The position numbers and the translations under genes were made by a program. A stretch of 64,000 nucleotides of DNA. Source: Aphanothece saxicola GSE-SYN-MK-01-06B. GTDB lineage: Bacteria; Cyanobacteriota; Cyanobacteriia; PCC-6307; Cyanobiaceae. Numbering within the stretch: the first letter of the stretch is position 1; every line of letters starts with the position of its first letter. Positions 62,838 to 64,000 of this stretch are shown here, one piece after another. The stretch lies in NCBI GenBank assembly GCA_019359745.1, contig JAHHGT010000006.1, forward strand, positions 1-64,000. Reading direction: 5' to 3'. Under the pieces are notes generated by a model that was given only the letters and a program-made list of their open reading frames with translations, did not search any database and had not been told where the DNA came from.

Positions 62838-64000
62838 GCCAGGGCCAGGGTGGCCAGCCGGCCGGCATTGGCTGCCGCGGCGGCGGACACCAGGGCGTCA
62901 GCCTCGACGCTGCCCAGATCCCCCTGGCGGCGACTGCGCAGGCTGACGCTGCGGGTCTCGGCCTCCCGGGCACCGATCACCCCCAGCACGGGGATCTTCA
63001 TCTGCTCGCCGTTGCGGATCAGCTTGCCCAGCCGATCGCCGCTGTGGTCGATGCCGGCGCGGATGCCGGCGGCCGCCAGCTGGCCCTTGAGCTCTTCGGC
63101 CCAGGGGAGGGCCTCATCGGTGACGGGCAGCAGCCGCACCTGCTCGGGGGCGAGCCAGAAGGGGAAATCGCCGGCGTAGTTCTCCACCATCACGCCGAAG
63201 AAGCGCTCCAGGGAGCCGAAGATGGCGCGGTGGATCATGATCGGCCGCGAGCGGCTGCCATCGGCCGCCACGTAGTGGAGATCGAAGCGCTCCGGCAGGT
63301 TGAAGTCGAGCTGGATGGTGGAGCACTGCCACATCCGGCCGATGGCGTCCTCGATCTTGAGGTCGATCTTGGGGCCGTAGAAGGCCCCGCCCCCCTCGTC
63401 CACCTTGTAGGCCCAGCCCTTGCGCTCCAGGGCCTCCACCAGGCCGGCGGTGGCCAGGTCCCAGACGGCGTCCTCGCCGATCGACTTCTCCGGTCGGGTG
63501 GAGAGGTGGATCTCGTAGCTGCGGAAGTCGAACGTGGAGAGGATGCGCTCGGTGAGGTTCAGGACCCGCAGGATCTCATCGGAGATCTGCTCCGGCAGAC
63601 AGAACACGTGGGCATCGTCCTGGGTGAAACCACGCACCCGCATCAGACCGTGCATCACCCCGGGCCGCTCGTAGCGGTAGACGGTGCCGAGCTCGGCCCA
63701 GCGGATCGGCAGCTCCCGGTAGGAGCGCAACCGGCTGGCGTAGGTGAGCACATGGAAGGGGCAGTTCATCGGTTTGAGCTGGTACTGCCGCTCATCCACC
63801 GCCATCGGCCCGAACATGCTCTCGCTGTAGAAATCGAGGTGGCCCGAGGTCTTCCAGAGGTTGAGGTCGGCCACGTGGGGGGTGTACAGCAGCTCGTAGC
63901 CGTCCTCGAAGTGGGCCGCCCGCCAGAAATCCTCGATCAGCAGCCGCATACGGGCGCCGCGGGGATGCCAGAACACCAGGCCGGCGCCCGCCTCCTCTTC
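62834..64000 (-). CDS. thrS: Threonyl-tRNA synthetase (5' part beyond window)
   Basis: About 389 C-terminal residues of a class II synthetase that charges tRNA-Thr. The visible part begins inside motif 1 territory ([19 protein letters not shown]) and includes [19 protein letters not shown] (a zinc ligand Cys), [20 protein letters not shown] (motif 2), the [16 protein letters not shown] region, [20 protein letters not shown] (motif 3), and the anticodon-binding domain to ATLALA. The N-terminal TGS and editing domains would lie to the right. It overlaps glk by four bases. Confidence 0.95.
   Translation of the reverse strand, partial: EEEAGAGLVFWHPRGARMRLLIEDFWRAAHFEDGYELLYTPHVADLNLWKTSGHLDFYSESMFGPMAVDERQYQLKPMNCPFHVLTYASRLRSYRELPIRWAELGTVYRYERPGVMHGLMRVRGFTQDDAHVFCLPEQISDEILRVLNLTERILSTFDFRSYEIHLSTRPEKSIGEDAVWDLATAGLVEALERKGWAYKVDEGGGAFYGPKIDLKIEDAIGRMWQCSTIQLDFNLPERFDLHYVAADGSRSRPIMIHRAIFGSLERFFGVMVENYAGDFPFWLAPEQVRLLPVTDEALPWAEELKGQLAAAGIRAGIDHSGDRLGKLIRNGEQMKIPVLGVIGAREAETRSVSLRSRRQGDLGSVEADALVSAAAAANAGRLATLALA

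Overview
The window is one dense, very GC-rich stretch of a cyanobacterial chromosome. NdhD of the NAD(P)H-quinone oxidoreductase, a PAM68-type photosystem II assembly protein, and many proteins of families largely restricted to cyanobacteria (DUF3082, DUF2721, DUF1350, DUF1816, DUF2605, DUF3288) point to an oxygenic phototroph. High GC, very short intergenic gaps and a dnaE that is not split by an intein fit a picocyanobacterium of the Cyanobium / freshwater Synechococcus type. This assignment is inferred from gene content and composition, not from a marker-gene comparison. I see no insertion sequence, prophage or CRISPR array, and no gene-free stretch over about 300 bases.

Layout. 1-4.2 kb (minus): secD (cut by the left edge), pdhB, a possible 31-residue membrane peptide, a DUF3082 protein, ispE and rsmA. 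4.2-7.2 kb: a small exported protein, a YraN-type protein, a DUF2721 membrane protein and a PAS-GGDEF-EAL protein. 7.3-9.9 kb (plus): a lumenal pentapeptide-repeat protein, a hypothetical, then a umuD-umuC mutagenic polymerase operon behind a perfect AGTAC-N4-GTACT LexA-type operator. 9.9-13 kb (minus): a GAF-GGDEF protein and dnaG. 13.2-17.4 kb: a DMT exporter and a CPA-type antiporter, a lipoprotein on the other strand, ruvA, rpsO and a PAM68 protein. 17.4-21.5 kb (minus): an undivided dnaE and a coiled-coil membrane protein. 21.7-29.3 kb (minus): a SnoaL-like protein, gatA, DUF1816, a TrmH/SpoU methyltransferase with long disordered tails, mini-RNase III, a STAS protein, carA, trpD and DUF3288. 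29.4-33.2 kb (plus): an ABC exporter, small membrane proteins, msrA and tRNA-Pro(UGG) with a strong terminator. 33.3-38.4 kb: a DnaQ-like exonuclease, a Bcp peroxiredoxin, DUF1350, acs and a TspO-like protein. 38.5-43.3 kb: a HAD phosphatase, a long-chain prenyl diphosphate synthase, murI, amidase and nitrilase. 43.3-48.8 kb: comB, ubiD with an overlapping Rrf2 regulator, a UbiG-like methyltransferase head-to-head with a glycosyltransferase, DUF547 and DUF2605. 48.8-53.5 kb (plus): aroA, an MnmC-like methyltransferase, glmU, a VOC protein and a second TspO-like protein. 53.4-64 kb (minus): a VTT/flavin disulfide reductase fusion, a type II NADH dehydrogenase-like protein, an M3 oligopeptidase, ndhD, thrB, glk and thrS (cut by the right edge).

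Most genes are housekeeping, and many are coupled by 4-base ATGA/GTGA overlaps. The more unusual signals are regulatory or architectural: a UmuD that starts inside the UmuD' core and so lacks its self-cleavage arm; a 24-base perfect palindrome next to the predicted -10 box of ndhD; a recurring TAGNNT -10-like hexamer, often in a CCTAGG context, upstream of many starts, three times built from the amber stop codon of the preceding gene; a dnaG terminator whose loop is the stop codon; and the VTT-flavoenzyme fusion coupled to an NDH-2-like gene.
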